A DNA stretch of 16,428 nt from Paludibacteraceae bacterium (GTDB lineage: Bacteria > Bacteroidota > Bacteroidia > Bacteroidales > Paludibacteraceae): the NCBI GenBank assembly GCA_017550055.1, contig JAFYMM010000310.1, positions 1 through 16,428 of the forward strand. Direction: 5' to 3'. The stretch's first letter is position 1; every line of letters begins with the position of its first letter. The notes below the pieces were generated by a model. It saw only the letters and a program-made list of their open reading frames with translations. It did not search any database and had not been told where the DNA came from. Of the stretch, positions 6,331-14,917 are shown piece after piece. A program made the position numbers and the translations under genes.

Positions 6331-6444
6331 AAGCGCACTACAGATAGTACAGAATCCTTATCAAACTAATGTTAGTTAATTCTAAAAATCACATCATAGT
6401 CAATTCCCTATTTTATGGCATTTTACTATACCAATTTTTTTTTG

Positions 6445-6452
6445 TAACTTTG
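6445..6452 (+). promoter_or_regulatory. Promoter core upstream of rbfA
   Basis: TAACTTTG matches TAnnTTTG exactly. The -33 region is weak (TTTT at 6421-6424, 20 bases upstream), with a run of T between. The rbfA start lies 105 bases downstream, so the leader is long and includes the 7-bp repeats. Confidence 0.75.
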
Positions 6453-6462
6453 CATGATTAAT

Positions 6463-6490
6463 GTCAACAGTCAACAGTCGATAGTCGATA
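6463..6490 (+). repeat. 7-bp tandem repeats in the rbfA leader
   Basis: GTCAACA twice, then GTCGATA twice, directly in tandem between the promoter core and the start codon. Short tandem heptads of this kind are frequent in Bacteroidota intergenic DNA; copy number could vary between strains. Confidence 0.75.
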
Positions 6491-6557
6491 GAGATGTACT
6501 GGAGATTGGATAGAGGTTGTGATTGTTAAGAAATTTATATACATTAAACAAGATAAT

Positions 6558-6938
6558 ATGGAATCTACAAGACAAGAAAAAATCGCACGTATGCTCCAAA
6601 AAGAGTTTGGAGAGATATTTATTCATTATGCTCGTCAAATACAAGGTACTTTGATTAGTGTGTCGGAAGTTCGCATTACTCCGGACTTAAGCATTGCTCG
6701 TATATACCTCAGCGTATTCCCTACTGACAAGGCTACTGCTGTGCTTGAACAAGTGAATAATGACACTAAAGCTCTACGCTTTGAACTAGGCAATCGCCTC
6801 CGCCACCAACTTCGCATAATCCCTGAATTGAACTTTTACAACGACGAGTCAATCGAGAAATTATCAAAAATCGACGAACTCCTCAATGCTGACCCATTCT
6901 TGCATACTCCACTTGATGAAATTGAAGGTGAACTTTAA
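6558..6938 (+). CDS. rbfA: Ribosome-binding factor A
   Basis: 126 residues from the ATG at 6558; the frame is open back to a GTG at 6519, but conserved RbfA sequence begins at MESTRQEKIARMLQKE. RbfA helps mature the 30S subunit by acting on the 5' end of 16S rRNA, and is needed in the cold. Visible family features are the N-terminal helix with R-x-x-K-I-x-R, the VSEVRITPDLSIARIYLSVF strands (family pattern VT-V-x-x-D-L-x-x-A), and LRHQLRIIPELNFYNDESIEK, close to the family consensus LR-x-x-L-x-L-R-x-x-P-x-L-x-F-x-x-D. Length is normal. It precedes an FtsX-like permease on the same strand, an order I recall in other Bacteroidales. Confidence 0.95.
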   Translation: MESTRQEKIARMLQKEFGEIFIHYARQIQGTLISVSEVRITPDLSIARIYLSVFPTDKATAVLEQVNNDTKALRFELGNRLRHQLRIIPELNFYNDESIEKLSKIDELLNADPFLHTPLDEIEGEL

Positions 6939-6941
6939 TTC

Positions 6942-6973
6942 AATGCACAATTCACAACGCATAATGCACAATT
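6942..6973 (+). repeat. Duplicated AATGCACAATT
   Basis: AATGCACAATT at 6942-6952 and again at 6963-6973, between rbfA and the permease gene. This low-complexity type is common between Bacteroidota genes and is not expected to be functional. Confidence 0.7.
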
Positions 6974-6994
6974 ATCGATTCGGCATTATTTCTT

Positions 6995-8206
6995 ATGAAT
7001 TATAAATTGTTCATAGCGATTAGATATCTTTTTTCGAAAAAACGACATAACACTATAAACCTAATTACATGGGTTAGTATGGTGGGGGTTGCTATAGGCA
7101 CTATGGCTCTAATTGCAGTGCTTTCGGTGGTTAATGGCTTTGAAAATATGGTTCAAGACTCTTTTTCGGCATTTGACCCTTCATTAAAAATATTACCTCG
7201 TGAGGGAAAAGCATTTTCTTCGGAAGATACGTTAATAACACAAGCAAAAAGATTGAAAATACATACGGCATGGTGTGAAGTTGTAGAACAAGATGGTTTG
7301 ATTGCATTCAACGACAAACAGTCGCCCGCTATCATCAAGGGTGTTGAGAATAATTACGATTATATCGTTAATGATGAAAACATCATGTGGGATGGATCGC
7401 TAAATTTTGACAATTTATACGACAATCTTAATATTGCAGCAATAGGAATAGGTTTGGCTGAGCGCATAAACTCGGGGGTTGATTTGACACAACCACTCAC
7501 GCTATATGCTCCAAAAAATAGAAAAGTTAATCTTGCCCGACCTGATGCAAATTTCACACAAACGACATTTTACAACAATGGCATATTCAGTGTGCAACAA
7601 CCAAAATATGACGATAATCTCATTATAATGCCTATTGATGTTGTACGCGAGGCATATCAACTAAAGCCAGATTATGTTACTGCTATCGAAATAAAATGCA
7701 AGGATGAAGATATAAAATCAGCAAAAAAGCAACTACAAGACGTTGTATCGGAACAATATATTGTACTCGACCAATATGAACAACAGGCGGATTTCTATCG
7801 TATTGTGAAAATAGAGAAATGGACTACGTTCATGATTCTGTGCTTCATCGTATTGATAGCAACATTCAATATAATCGGCTCTCTTTCAATGATTATAATT
7901 GAAAAAAAGGGGGATATAGCATTATTTAAATCGCTCGGCGCAACACATAAACAGACACAACAATTATTTGTGCTAGAAGGGACACTGATTTCGGCTCTTG
8001 GCGTAATTATCGGCACAGTTTTCGGCATCGGCATTGTGCTAATACAACAATATTTCGGCTTAATAAAAATAGGCTCTGGGCACGTTGCTCAAATATATCC
8101 AGTTGAACTACAATTATTTGACGTAATAACAGTTGTTATTGCCGTACTGACAATGGGTTATTTATCAGCTCTATATACAGTGAGAAAAATGAGGAGTGAG
8201 AAATGA
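6995..8206 (+). CDS. FtsX/LolC-LolE-type ABC transporter permease
   Basis: 403 residues. An amphipathic start and one membrane helix (about 20-46, after RYLFSKKRHNTINLITW) are followed by a large periplasmic MacB-like domain (about 50-270) and three helices near 276-301, 324-350 and 375-396. The loop after the second helix, EKKGDIALFKSLGAT, is a hallmark of the LolC/LolE/MacB/FtsX permeases. LolC/E proteins extract lipoproteins from the inner membrane with a LolD-type ATPase; no ATPase gene is adjacent, so it must be encoded elsewhere. The exact substrate cannot be read from the sequence: lipoprotein release is the best match given the length and the RYLFSKK start, and an exporter is the alternative. 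Confidence 0.88.
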   Translation: MNYKLFIAIRYLFSKKRHNTINLITWVSMVGVAIGTMALIAVLSVVNGFENMVQDSFSAFDPSLKILPREGKAFSSEDTLITQAKRLKIHTAWCEVVEQDGLIAFNDKQSPAIIKGVENNYDYIVNDENIMWDGSLNFDNLYDNLNIAAIGIGLAERINSGVDLTQPLTLYAPKNRKVNLARPDANFTQTTFYNNGIFSVQQPKYDDNLIIMPIDVVREAYQLKPDYVTAIEIKCKDEDIKSAKKQLQDVVSEQYIVLDQYEQQADFYRIVKIEKWTTFMILCFIVLIATFNIIGSLSMIIIEKKGDIALFKSLGATHKQTQQLFVLEGTLISALGVIIGTVFGIGIVLIQQYFGLIKIGSGHVAQIYPVELQLFDVITVVIAVLTMGYLSALYTVRKMRSEK

Positions 8207-8228
8207 GGAATGAAAACTATTTACAAAA

Positions 8229-9380
8229 ATGAAAAATAAACTACTATATATACTTATTTGTATTTTTTGTTTTATAGGTTGCACTGACGAAACAAAAGTG
8301 CAATCGGTACGTCTTGAGCCTACGGAATTAACCCTTAATATAGGCGAAACTTACCAAATAGAAATGATAATAAACCCTATTTCTGCAATAATATACAATC
8401 CTGTGGCATGGCGTTCGAGCGACCCTAATGTGGCACAAGTAGATAGCAAAGGTAATGTAACAGCCATATACGCAGGCGAATGTATAATCACTTGCAAAAC
8501 CAAACACCACGAAGATTATTGCCGAGTAACAGTGGTGGCTCCAAAATATGAAGTAACATTTACAAATTGTGTTGTGTTTGATGAAGGTGTAAAATCAGAA
8601 ACAAATCAACGAAATTTAATTTTACGTTTATATGATGAAAATTTGAATATTGATTCGACTGGGGCAATATCAGGAAATGGTTTATTCCTAAATATCAATC
8701 TTTACGCACCTAACGATAGTGAAAAATTACCAATTGGGATATATCAAACCTCTGATACTATCAAAGACTTTACGATTCAGCCAGGAAAATTACTCCATGA
8801 GGGAAGCTCTTACTATGCCACAGGCTCTTATCTCGGTCAATATACCGACAATGGATTGTCGGCATTGTTCCTTACAGAAGGAAAAATTACAGTAGAAAAC
8901 AATGGTAATTATTCAATAATATGCTCATTTATAGGCAACCAAACGGAAAAAGTTGATGTCACATTTAATGGTTCGATAAATATATATGACACAAGCCATG
9001 AAAATAAAATAACAACAATAGAATACACTGATTCGAAACAAGAACCAATAGAAATTGAAAACGAACCAACGCTTAACCATGTAAAAATAACACTATCAAA
9101 CAACGATACAACATTAATATTCATTGCCCGTACGCCTAAATCTATAATTACATTGCCAACGGGAAATTATTATCTAAGCACAAACGTAAGAGCCTACACA
9201 TTAATTGAAAATGAATGTTTCATTGAAACACCCGATAAAAAAACAGCTATTGTTGAGGCAACTATGCAAGTGAAAGAAAACGAATACTATGGAACATTCA
9301 GAGATGTTAACGGCAATAAATATTCAATAAGGAAACAAGAAAATATAAAAAAACAACGAATAAAATCTTTTGTTTATTAA
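8229..9380 (+). CDS. Big_2-domain surface lipoprotein
   Basis: 383 residues. A lipoprotein signal peptide ends CFIGC with lipidated Cys18. Residues 25-103 form an immunoglobulin-like Big_2 domain (VRLEPTELTLNIGETYQIE, then WRSSDPNVAQVDSKGNVTAIYAGECIITC). The rest looks like two related beta-rich segments: LPIGIYQTSDT near 165-180 and LPTGNYYLSTN near 310-320 occupy similar positions, each followed by a strand-rich stretch, suggesting an internal duplication. Such proteins sit on the Bacteroidota outer membrane and bind ligands or polysaccharide, but no ligand can be inferred. It starts 22 bases after the permease gene and may be co-transcribed. The C-terminus is basic (KKQRIKSFVY). No type IX sorting domain was recognised. 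Confidence 0.85.
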   Translation: MKNKLLYILICIFCFIGCTDETKVQSVRLEPTELTLNIGETYQIEMIINPISAIIYNPVAWRSSDPNVAQVDSKGNVTAIYAGECIITCKTKHHEDYCRVTVVAPKYEVTFTNCVVFDEGVKSETNQRNLILRLYDENLNIDSTGAISGNGLFLNINLYAPNDSEKLPIGIYQTSDTIKDFTIQPGKLLHEGSSYYATGSYLGQYTDNGLSALFLTEGKITVENNGNYSIICSFIGNQTEKVDVTFNGSINIYDTSHENKITTIEYTDSKQEPIEIENEPTLNHVKITLSNNDTTLIFIARTPKSIITLPTGNYYLSTNVRAYTLIENECFIETPDKKTAIVEATMQVKENEYYGTFRDVNGNKYSIRKQENIKKQRIKSFVY

Positions 9381-9399
9381 AAGATTATTTGTAACTTTG
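9369..9399 (+). promoter_or_regulatory. Promoter of the rseC-rnf operon
   Basis: TTTG at 9369-9372, a 19-base spacer, then TAACTTTG at 9392-9399: a full match to the Bacteroidota housekeeping consensus. It overlaps the last codons of the lipoprotein gene and lies 27 bases before the rseC start. Confidence 0.88.
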
Positions 9400-9426
9400 C
9401 GAGTCGAATGTCGAAAGACTAATTAA

Positions 9427-9840
9427 ATGACAAATACAATTGAACATCAAGGCATTATCATCTCAATAGATGATAGCGTTGCGCACGTCAAAATAGAACA
9501 AACTTCGGCGTGTGCGTCTTGTCATGTAAAGACTGTATGTGGAGCATCTGAAAAAACAGAGAAAATCATTGATGCTCATATCGTGGACGATACGCTAAAA
9601 ATCGGTGATTCAGTAACAATAATAGGACAAAAATCGTTAGGCATTCAAGCCGTTCTACTTGCATACGTGTTACCTTTTGTGTTGATAGTAGCGATATTAT
9701 TCGTTGCTAATATTTTCACAACTAACGAATTGGTGATTGGCACATGCGCACTTACATCGTTAATACCCTACTTTATCGTACTACGCCTAATGCGCAATAA
9801 AATACAAGCTAAATTCCAATTTTACGCAATAAAAAAATAG
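9427..9840 (+). CDS. rseC: RseC/MucC-family protein
   Basis: 137 residues. The N-terminal soluble part carries the family cysteines, SACASCHVKTVCG (C-x2-C and C-x5-C within residues 28-40), followed by a beta-rich segment and two membrane helices at about 73-93 and 98-118. RseC relatives are linked to the Rsx/Rnf complex (SoxR reduction in Escherichia coli) and in many Bacteroidota sit directly upstream of rnfB, as here, 53 bases away. The exact biochemical role is not established. First gene after the operon promoter. Confidence 0.9.
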   Translation: MTNTIEHQGIIISIDDSVAHVKIEQTSACASCHVKTVCGASEKTEKIIDAHIVDDTLKIGDSVTIIGQKSLGIQAVLLAYVLPFVLIVAILFVANIFTTNELVIGTCALTSLIPYFIVLRLMRNKIQAKFQFYAIKK

Positions 9841-9893
9841 AGTGAATAGATAAACTCAGAATATTACTTTACTTACGACTAAATAAAATAAAT

Positions 9894-11189
9894 ATGAATT
9901 TAATTGTTTCATCAATCATTGTTTTGGGAATAATAGGATTGGCTGCAGCAGTAATCCTCTATTTTGTTGCCCAAAAATTCAAGGTCGAAGAAGACACTCG
10001 TATCGATGAAGTGACAGAATTATTGCCAGGAGCCAACTGTGGTGGTTGTGGCTATCCTGGATGTCGCGGATTTGCCGAAGCATGTGTGAAAGCAGAAACT
10101 TTAGAAAACATGCTTTGCCCTGTAGGTGGACTACCTACTATGTGTAAAATATCAGAAATATTAGGTCACGCAGTTTGTCAAGCGTCACCAAAAATTGCAG
10201 TTGTACGCTGCAATGGTACATGCCAAAATCGACCACGCACAAACAAATTTGATGGTGCACTTAACTGTAAAATTGCAGCTCAGCTGTATGCTGGCGAAAC
10301 AAATTGTAGTTATGGGTGTTTTGGATTTGGCGATTGTGTTGAAGCATGCCAATTTGAAGCAATAAAAAAAAATCCAGAGACTGGAATACCAGAGGTTAAT
10401 GAAGAAAAATGTACAGCTTGTGGAGCTTGCGTGAAAGCGTGCCCGAAAAAAGTGATAGAACTACGCAATAAAGGGCCAAAAGGGCGTCGTGTATTCGTGT
10501 CATGCGTAAACAAAGACAAAGGCGGAGTAGCACGTAAAGCATGTTCAGCAGCATGTATAGGTTGTGGTAAATGTCAAAAAGTTTGTCCATTCGGAGCTAT
10601 CAAAGTAGAAAACAACCTTGCATATATCGATTTTGAATTGTGTCGTTCATGCCGTAAATGTGTAACAGAGTGTCCTACAGGAGCTATTCACGATGTAAAC
10701 TTTCCTACTCCAGCACCGGTTGCAGCAAAACCAGTAGCAGTTAAACCTGAAACGTTGAAAGTTGCAACTGAAAAAGTAGTAGAGCCTAAAATTGAAGAAC
10801 CTAAAATTGAAACTACAATCATACCTACACCAGTAAAAGAAATTATTGAAGAGGTAAAGGAAGAAGTAGTTGAAATAATCGAAGAAATAAAAGAAGAAAT
10901 TATTGAAGTTAAGGAAGAGATAAAAGAAGAGGTTGCTGAAATTAAGGCAGAGATAAAAGAGGAGATTGAAGAGATAAAAGAAGAAATAGAAGAGATAATA
11001 GAAGACGTGAAAGAAAAAATAGAAGAAATCAAAGAAGAGGAAGAAGAGAAAAAGCTTGAAGACTTCAACAATACTCCTGTTTCGGAACTAATTGACGAAT
11101 CACTCCGTGTGAAACCTAGAGAAAAGAAAGAGCCGAAACAAAACAAGAAAGCAACATCTAATAACAACATGCAATCACTTGACTTCTAA
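9894..11189 (+). CDS. rnfB: Rnf complex subunit RnfB with extended coiled-coil tail
   Basis: 431 residues; the electron-entry subunit that receives electrons from ferredoxin. A membrane helix (3-25) is followed by the 4Fe-4S domain of the RnfB type, ANCGGCGYPGC (Cys49, 52, 57 and Cys75). Further cysteines at 138, 142, 148 and 152, then 173/176/179/183, 217/221/224/227/231 and 250/253/256/260 supply several ferredoxin-type [4Fe-4S] clusters. After a Pro/Ala/Lys linker (270-300), residues about 312-388 are almost only Glu, Lys, Ile and Val with 3-4 spacing of Ile/Val (EEIKEEIEEIKEEI), a regular heptad coiled coil. The protein then ends in a basic tail. Most RnfB proteins I know are about 280-330 residues and lack this extension. 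First structural gene of the rnfBCDGEA set. Confidence 0.95.
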   Translation: MNLIVSSIIVLGIIGLAAAVILYFVAQKFKVEEDTRIDEVTELLPGANCGGCGYPGCRGFAEACVKAETLENMLCPVGGLPTMCKISEILGHAVCQASPKIAVVRCNGTCQNRPRTNKFDGALNCKIAAQLYAGETNCSYGCFGFGDCVEACQFEAIKKNPETGIPEVNEEKCTACGACVKACPKKVIELRNKGPKGRRVFVSCVNKDKGGVARKACSAACIGCGKCQKVCPFGAIKVENNLAYIDFELCRSCRKCVTECPTGAIHDVNFPTPAPVAAKPVAVKPETLKVATEKVVEPKIEEPKIETTIIPTPVKEIIEEVKEEVVEIIEEIKEEIIEVKEEIKEEVAEIKAEIKEEIEEIKEEIEEIIEDVKEKIEEIKEEEEEKKLEDFNNTPVSELIDESLRVKPREKKEPKQNKKATSNNNMQSLDF

Positions 11190-11264
11190 AATAAATAGTA
11201 AAAACTTGAAGTCAAAAAAAACATAAACGACTTGATAATTTTTATTTATTACTAAATAATAAAA

Positions 11265-12599
11265 ATGAAAACTTTTAAAATAGGTGGAGTCCACCCAAAA
11301 GATCAAAAACTTTCAGCTAACAAAGCGATTGATACACTTGCACTACCAAAGCAAGCCATCATTCCACTTAGCCAACATATTGGTGCACCAGCAACACCTG
11401 TAGTAGCCAAAGGTGATTACGTAAGAGTTGGACAACTAATCGCCAAAGCAACTGGTTTTATGAGTGCGAACATACATTCACCATACAGCGGAACTATCGA
11501 AAAAATAGATAATTCTATTGATGCATGGGGTATGGTTACTCCTTCTATTTTCATCAAAGTAGAAGGCGATGAATGGATGCCAGAAATCAATCGCAAAGAC
11601 GATATTATTCGCATCTGTAATCTTGAACCTGCAGAAATCATTCGTCGCATAGGCGATGCTGGTATTGTAGGCCTTGGAGGAGCATGTTTCCCTACACATA
11701 TTAAACTAACTCCGCCTCCTACAGCAAAAGCAGAGGTGTTGATTATCAATGGTGTTGAATGCGAACCATATCTCACATGCGACCATCGTCTTATGCTTGA
11801 ACATGCAGAAGAGATATTTATCGGTATTTCTATAATTATGAAAGCAATAAATGTAAATCGCGCAATTATAGGTATCGAATGCAACAAAAAAGATGCTATT
11901 GACCACTTCAGAAACATAGCAACTCGCCATTTCGGCATTGAAATATGTCCACTCAAAATGCACTACCCTCAGGGAGGCGAAAAACAATTAATAGATGCCA
12001 CTATCGGCAGACAAGTGCCAAGTGGAGCTCTTCCTATTGCAGTGGGTGCCGTTGTACAAAATGTAGCGACTTGTTTTGCAGTATACGAAGCAGTACAAAA
12101 GAATAAACCTCTAATTGACCGCGTTCTTACTATAACAGGACCAGATGTAGAAAATGCACGCAACCTTCGAGTTCGCTTTGGTACTCCTCTTAACGATATT
12201 ATTGCAGCAGCAGGTGGACTCCCTGAAAATACAGGAAAAATTATCGCAGGTGGACCTATGATGGGACGTGCGATAAGCAATCTTGAATCAACAACATCTA
12301 AACGCACATCAGGCTTACTCATTATGCCTGACTACTTATCAAAACGAGCTGAAATAGAAAATTGCATTCGTTGTGGTAAATGTGTAGATGCTTGTCCTAT
12401 GGCACTCGAACCATATCTCTTACATAGCCTTACTGAACGCGAAATGTGGGATAGACTTGAACAAGAACAAATTATGGATTGCATAGAATGTGGTTGTTGC
12501 CTATTCTCATGCCCATCACATCGTCCATTACTTGACTACGTTCGTCTAGGAAAAGCAACTGTTGGTGGTATCATCCGCAATCGTAATGCAAAAAAATAA
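11265..12599 (+). CDS. rnfC: Rnf complex subunit RnfC
   Basis: 444 residues, normal length. The cytoplasmic NAD(H)- and FMN-binding subunit, related to the NuoF fold. The glycine-rich GLGGACFPTHIKL (136-148) and NGVECEPY (162-169) mark the nucleotide/flavin site. Two [4Fe-4S] clusters are provided by C367-x2-C370-x2-C373-x3-C377 and C406-x2-C409-x2-C412-x3-C416. The N-terminal HPKDQKLSANKAI segment is typical of the family. Same strand and operon as rnfB, 75 bases after it, with no terminator between. Confidence 0.96.
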   Translation: MKTFKIGGVHPKDQKLSANKAIDTLALPKQAIIPLSQHIGAPATPVVAKGDYVRVGQLIAKATGFMSANIHSPYSGTIEKIDNSIDAWGMVTPSIFIKVEGDEWMPEINRKDDIIRICNLEPAEIIRRIGDAGIVGLGGACFPTHIKLTPPPTAKAEVLIINGVECEPYLTCDHRLMLEHAEEIFIGISIIMKAINVNRAIIGIECNKKDAIDHFRNIATRHFGIEICPLKMHYPQGGEKQLIDATIGRQVPSGALPIAVGAVVQNVATCFAVYEAVQKNKPLIDRVLTITGPDVENARNLRVRFGTPLNDIIAAAGGLPENTGKIIAGGPMMGRAISNLESTTSKRTSGLLIMPDYLSKRAEIENCIRCGKCVDACPMALEPYLLHSLTEREMWDRLEQEQIMDCIECGCCLFSCPSHRPLLDYVRLGKATVGGIIRNRNAKK

Positions 12600-12642
12600 A
12601 ATACAAAATTAGAAACCGAATAGAATTCTCAATTTTATAATT

Positions 12643-13617
12643 ATGTTAACATTATCTCCAGCTCCGCATATCCATAATGGCGATAGCGTACGTAAAAATA
12701 TGCTTAATGTGGTGATTGCCATGTTGCCTGCATATCTTGTATCGCTCTATTATTTTGGATTTGGGGCACTCTGCGTGAGTCTTATTTCTATAGTTTCGTG
12801 CCTATTATTTGAATTTTTGATACAGAAATTCATATTAAAAGGCAAAAATACACTCGGTAATATGTCTGCCTTAGTCACTGGTATGTTATTGGCATTCAAC
12901 CTTCCATCTAATCTACCTTGGTGGATTGTTGTTATCGGGGCTTTAGTTGCTATTGGCGTAGGCAAAATGACATTTGGAGGATTAGGCAACAACCCTTTCA
13001 ACCCTGCACTCGTGGGTCGTGTATTCCTACTTATCTCATTTCCAGCACAAATGACTACATGGCCACGTCCAATACCAATGAATTTAGTTTTCAACTATTT
13101 CGATGCTGAAACTGGAGCTACCACACTCTCTATGCTCAAAGGTGGATTTGGAGAAATACCAACTCTAACTCAAATGCTATTCGGTGAAATGGGAGGCTCT
13201 CTCGGCGAAGTTAGTGCTATAGCATTACTTATTGGGCTTGTATATCTCCTTGCAACTAAGACAATCACTTGGCACATACCAGTATCAATACTCGTTACTG
13301 TGTTTGCACTAACAGGCATATTTTACTTCGTAGATTCTGCGACATATGCAAATCCACTCGTTCACATTCTTAGTGGAGGTCTATTACTTGGTGCAATCTT
13401 CATGGCAACCGACTATGTTACGTCTCCAATGACCCACAAAGGTCAATTGATATATGGCGTTGGTATTGGTTTAATTACCTGTGTAATCCGTCTTTGGGGG
13501 GCTTATCCTGAGGGTATGTCATTTGCTATTCTCATCATGAATGCTGCTACTCCACTTATCAACAACTATGTGAAACCTACACGTTTTGGTGCAAAAGAAA
13601 AAGGAGGTAAAAAATGA
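12643..13617 (+). CDS. rnfD: Rnf complex subunit RnfD
   Basis: 324 residues of polytopic membrane protein (about nine or ten helices) of the NqrB/RnfD family. Visible motifs are GGLGNNPFNPALVGRVFLL (112-130) and, in a periplasmic loop, DAETGAT at 154-160. The latter fits the ApbE flavin-transferase consensus D-(G/A)-x-(S/T)-(G/S)-A-T, so Thr160 is expected to carry covalent FMN. Later motifs MATDYVTSPMTHKGQ and GAYPEGMSFAILIMNA are also family-typical. The stop overlaps the rnfG start (ATGA), so the two are translationally coupled. Confidence 0.96.
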   Translation: MLTLSPAPHIHNGDSVRKNMLNVVIAMLPAYLVSLYYFGFGALCVSLISIVSCLLFEFLIQKFILKGKNTLGNMSALVTGMLLAFNLPSNLPWWIVVIGALVAIGVGKMTFGGLGNNPFNPALVGRVFLLISFPAQMTTWPRPIPMNLVFNYFDAETGATTLSMLKGGFGEIPTLTQMLFGEMGGSLGEVSAIALLIGLVYLLATKTITWHIPVSILVTVFALTGIFYFVDSATYANPLVHILSGGLLLGAIFMATDYVTSPMTHKGQLIYGVGIGLITCVIRLWGAYPEGMSFAILIMNAATPLINNYVKPTRFGAKEKGGKK

Positions 13618-14312
13618 AAAAATTAGAATCTTCTTTTGCAAACATGGTGATTGTACTTACTATAATCACAGTAATTGCTGCCGCATGCCTTGGTGCAATG
13701 AATAATCTCACTGCTGAACCTATTGCAGCATCAAAAAAAGCAAAACAAGAAGCCGCAATCAAAGCTGTATTACCTGAATTTACAGCCGTAGATGAAGTTG
13801 CTATCGTGAACGAACAAAAAATATTTCGCGCTTACAATGCCAATAATGAATTAGTTGGTATTGCGATTGAAACTAAAGAACTTGGCTTCGGTGGCGATAT
13901 CACTACGATGGTAGGCTTTGACGCAAACGGCTCTATCGTTGATTATTCACTACTACAACATGCCGAAACTCCAGGATTAGGTTCTAAATTAACAGATTGG
14001 TTCAAAGTGAAATCTGATATTCGTGGAGCTGGTGCCGACAAAATGCCTCTCCGTGTAAGCAAAGATGGAGGTGAGTATGATGCTATCACAGCTGCAACTA
14101 TCTCATCTCGTGCTTTCCTTAATTCAATCAATAAAGCTCACGAAACGTATAAAATCGCTCTTGGCGAAACACCATCCGTTGATGCTTGGAGTGGAGCTAC
14201 AACTCAACAATCTGAAATAGAATTGACAACTGATACTATCACGGCAAACGATACAACAGCTATCGACACTTTGTCTGAAACTTATGTACAAATAGATTCA
14301 CTCAACCCTTAA
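13614..14312 (+). CDS. rnfG: Rnf complex subunit RnfG with two flavinylation-like motifs
   Basis: 232 residues. An N-terminal membrane helix (8-31) anchors a periplasmic FMN_bind domain. HAETPGLGSKL (116-126) and DGGEYDAITAATISSRA (151-167) are conserved family motifs; Thr162 in DAITAAT corresponds to the FMN-bearing threonine of other RnfG proteins. A second copy of the signature, DAWSGAT at 190-196, lies in the C-terminal extension and fits the ApbE consensus better than the first. The last 35 residues are Thr- and Ser-rich. No apbE gene is in the window. RnfG passes electrons along the periplasmic flavins together with RnfD. Confidence 0.95.
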   Translation: MKKLESSFANMVIVLTIITVIAAACLGAMNNLTAEPIAASKKAKQEAAIKAVLPEFTAVDEVAIVNEQKIFRAYNANNELVGIAIETKELGFGGDITTMVGFDANGSIVDYSLLQHAETPGLGSKLTDWFKVKSDIRGAGADKMPLRVSKDGGEYDAITAATISSRAFLNSINKAHETYKIALGETPSVDAWSGATTQQSEIELTTDTITANDTTAIDTLSETYVQIDSLNP

Positions 14313-14321
14313 CTAATAATT

Positions 14322-14912
14322 ATGAATTATTTCAAAACAATAACAAACGGACTCATCAAAGAAAATCCGACATTCGTATTGATGCTCGGTATGTGTCCTA
14401 CGTTAGGTACCACAACCTCAGCACTTAATGGTATGAGTATGGGACTTGCAACCACGTTTGTACTTATATGTTCTAATGTGGTTATATCACTACTCAAAAA
14501 CCTCATCCCAGACAAAATACGTATCCCCGCATTTATTGTAGTAATTGCCACATTCGTGACCATAATACAAATGGCAATGGAAGCCTATATCCCAGCGTTG
14601 TACGACTCACTTGGCCTTTTCATTCCGCTTATCGTAGTGAACTGTATCGTACTTGGACGTGCCGAAGCCTTTGCTGCTAAAAATAATCCTTTCGCTTCAT
14701 TCTGCGATGGTCTTGGTATAGGTCTTGGTTTCACCTTTGGCTTAACCCTACTCGGTATCGTACGCGAATTTCTCGGCACAGGAGCTCTTTTCTCGCTCCG
14801 CATATTCCCAGAAGAATATGGTGTACTTGTATTCGTCCTTGCTCCAGGAGCTTTCATTTCATTAGGATACCTAATTGCTATCATCAACAAACTTAAAACC
14901 GCTAAAAAATAA
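14322..14912 (+). CDS. rnfE: Rnf complex subunit RnfE
   Basis: 196 residues, six membrane helices, family NqrD/RnfE. Cys25 (GMCPTLG) and Cys108 (VNCIVLGRAEAFA) are the half-helix cysteines that, with those of RnfA, hold the intramembrane [2Fe-2S] cluster. LIVVNCIVLGRAEAFAAKN separates it from RnfA, which has ITTNCAILG. Ten bases after rnfG; five bases before rnfA. Confidence 0.95.
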   Translation: MNYFKTITNGLIKENPTFVLMLGMCPTLGTTTSALNGMSMGLATTFVLICSNVVISLLKNLIPDKIRIPAFIVVIATFVTIIQMAMEAYIPALYDSLGLFIPLIVVNCIVLGRAEAFAAKNNPFASFCDGLGIGLGFTFGLTLLGIVREFLGTGALFSLRIFPEEYGVLVFVLAPGAFISLGYLIAIINKLKTAKK

Positions 14913-14917
14913 ATACT

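Larger units (their letters stand above)
5833..6444. other. Gene-free repeat island
   Basis: No convincing gene lies between the operator-like array and the rbfA promoter. The stretch holds the 130-bp and 226-bp inverted-repeat elements and the 11-bp array between them. After the second element (6331-6444) there is only a short palindrome, AACTAA-TG-TTAGTT at 6364-6377, and AT-rich sequence leading into the promoter. An 88-codon frame over 5711-5977 is judged fortuitous. Confidence 0.7.

Noticed and set aside
6519..6557. GTG start giving a 13-residue N-terminal extension of RbfA
   Set aside because: The extension is not RbfA-like, and the ATG at 6558 matches the conserved start of the family.
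6942..6973. AATGCACAATT duplication as a regulatory site
   Set aside because: This sequence type is common filler between Bacteroidota genes and lies outside any promoter context.
10688..11170. 160-codon Ser/Ile-rich minus-strand frame
   Set aside because: It is the antisense reading of the repetitive Glu/Lys tail codons of rnfB (GAA/GAG read backwards as TTC/CTC).
11417..12322. Long minus-strand frames inside rnfC
   Set aside because: rnfC on the plus strand is fully conserved; the antisense frames are shadows with no family resemblance or signals.
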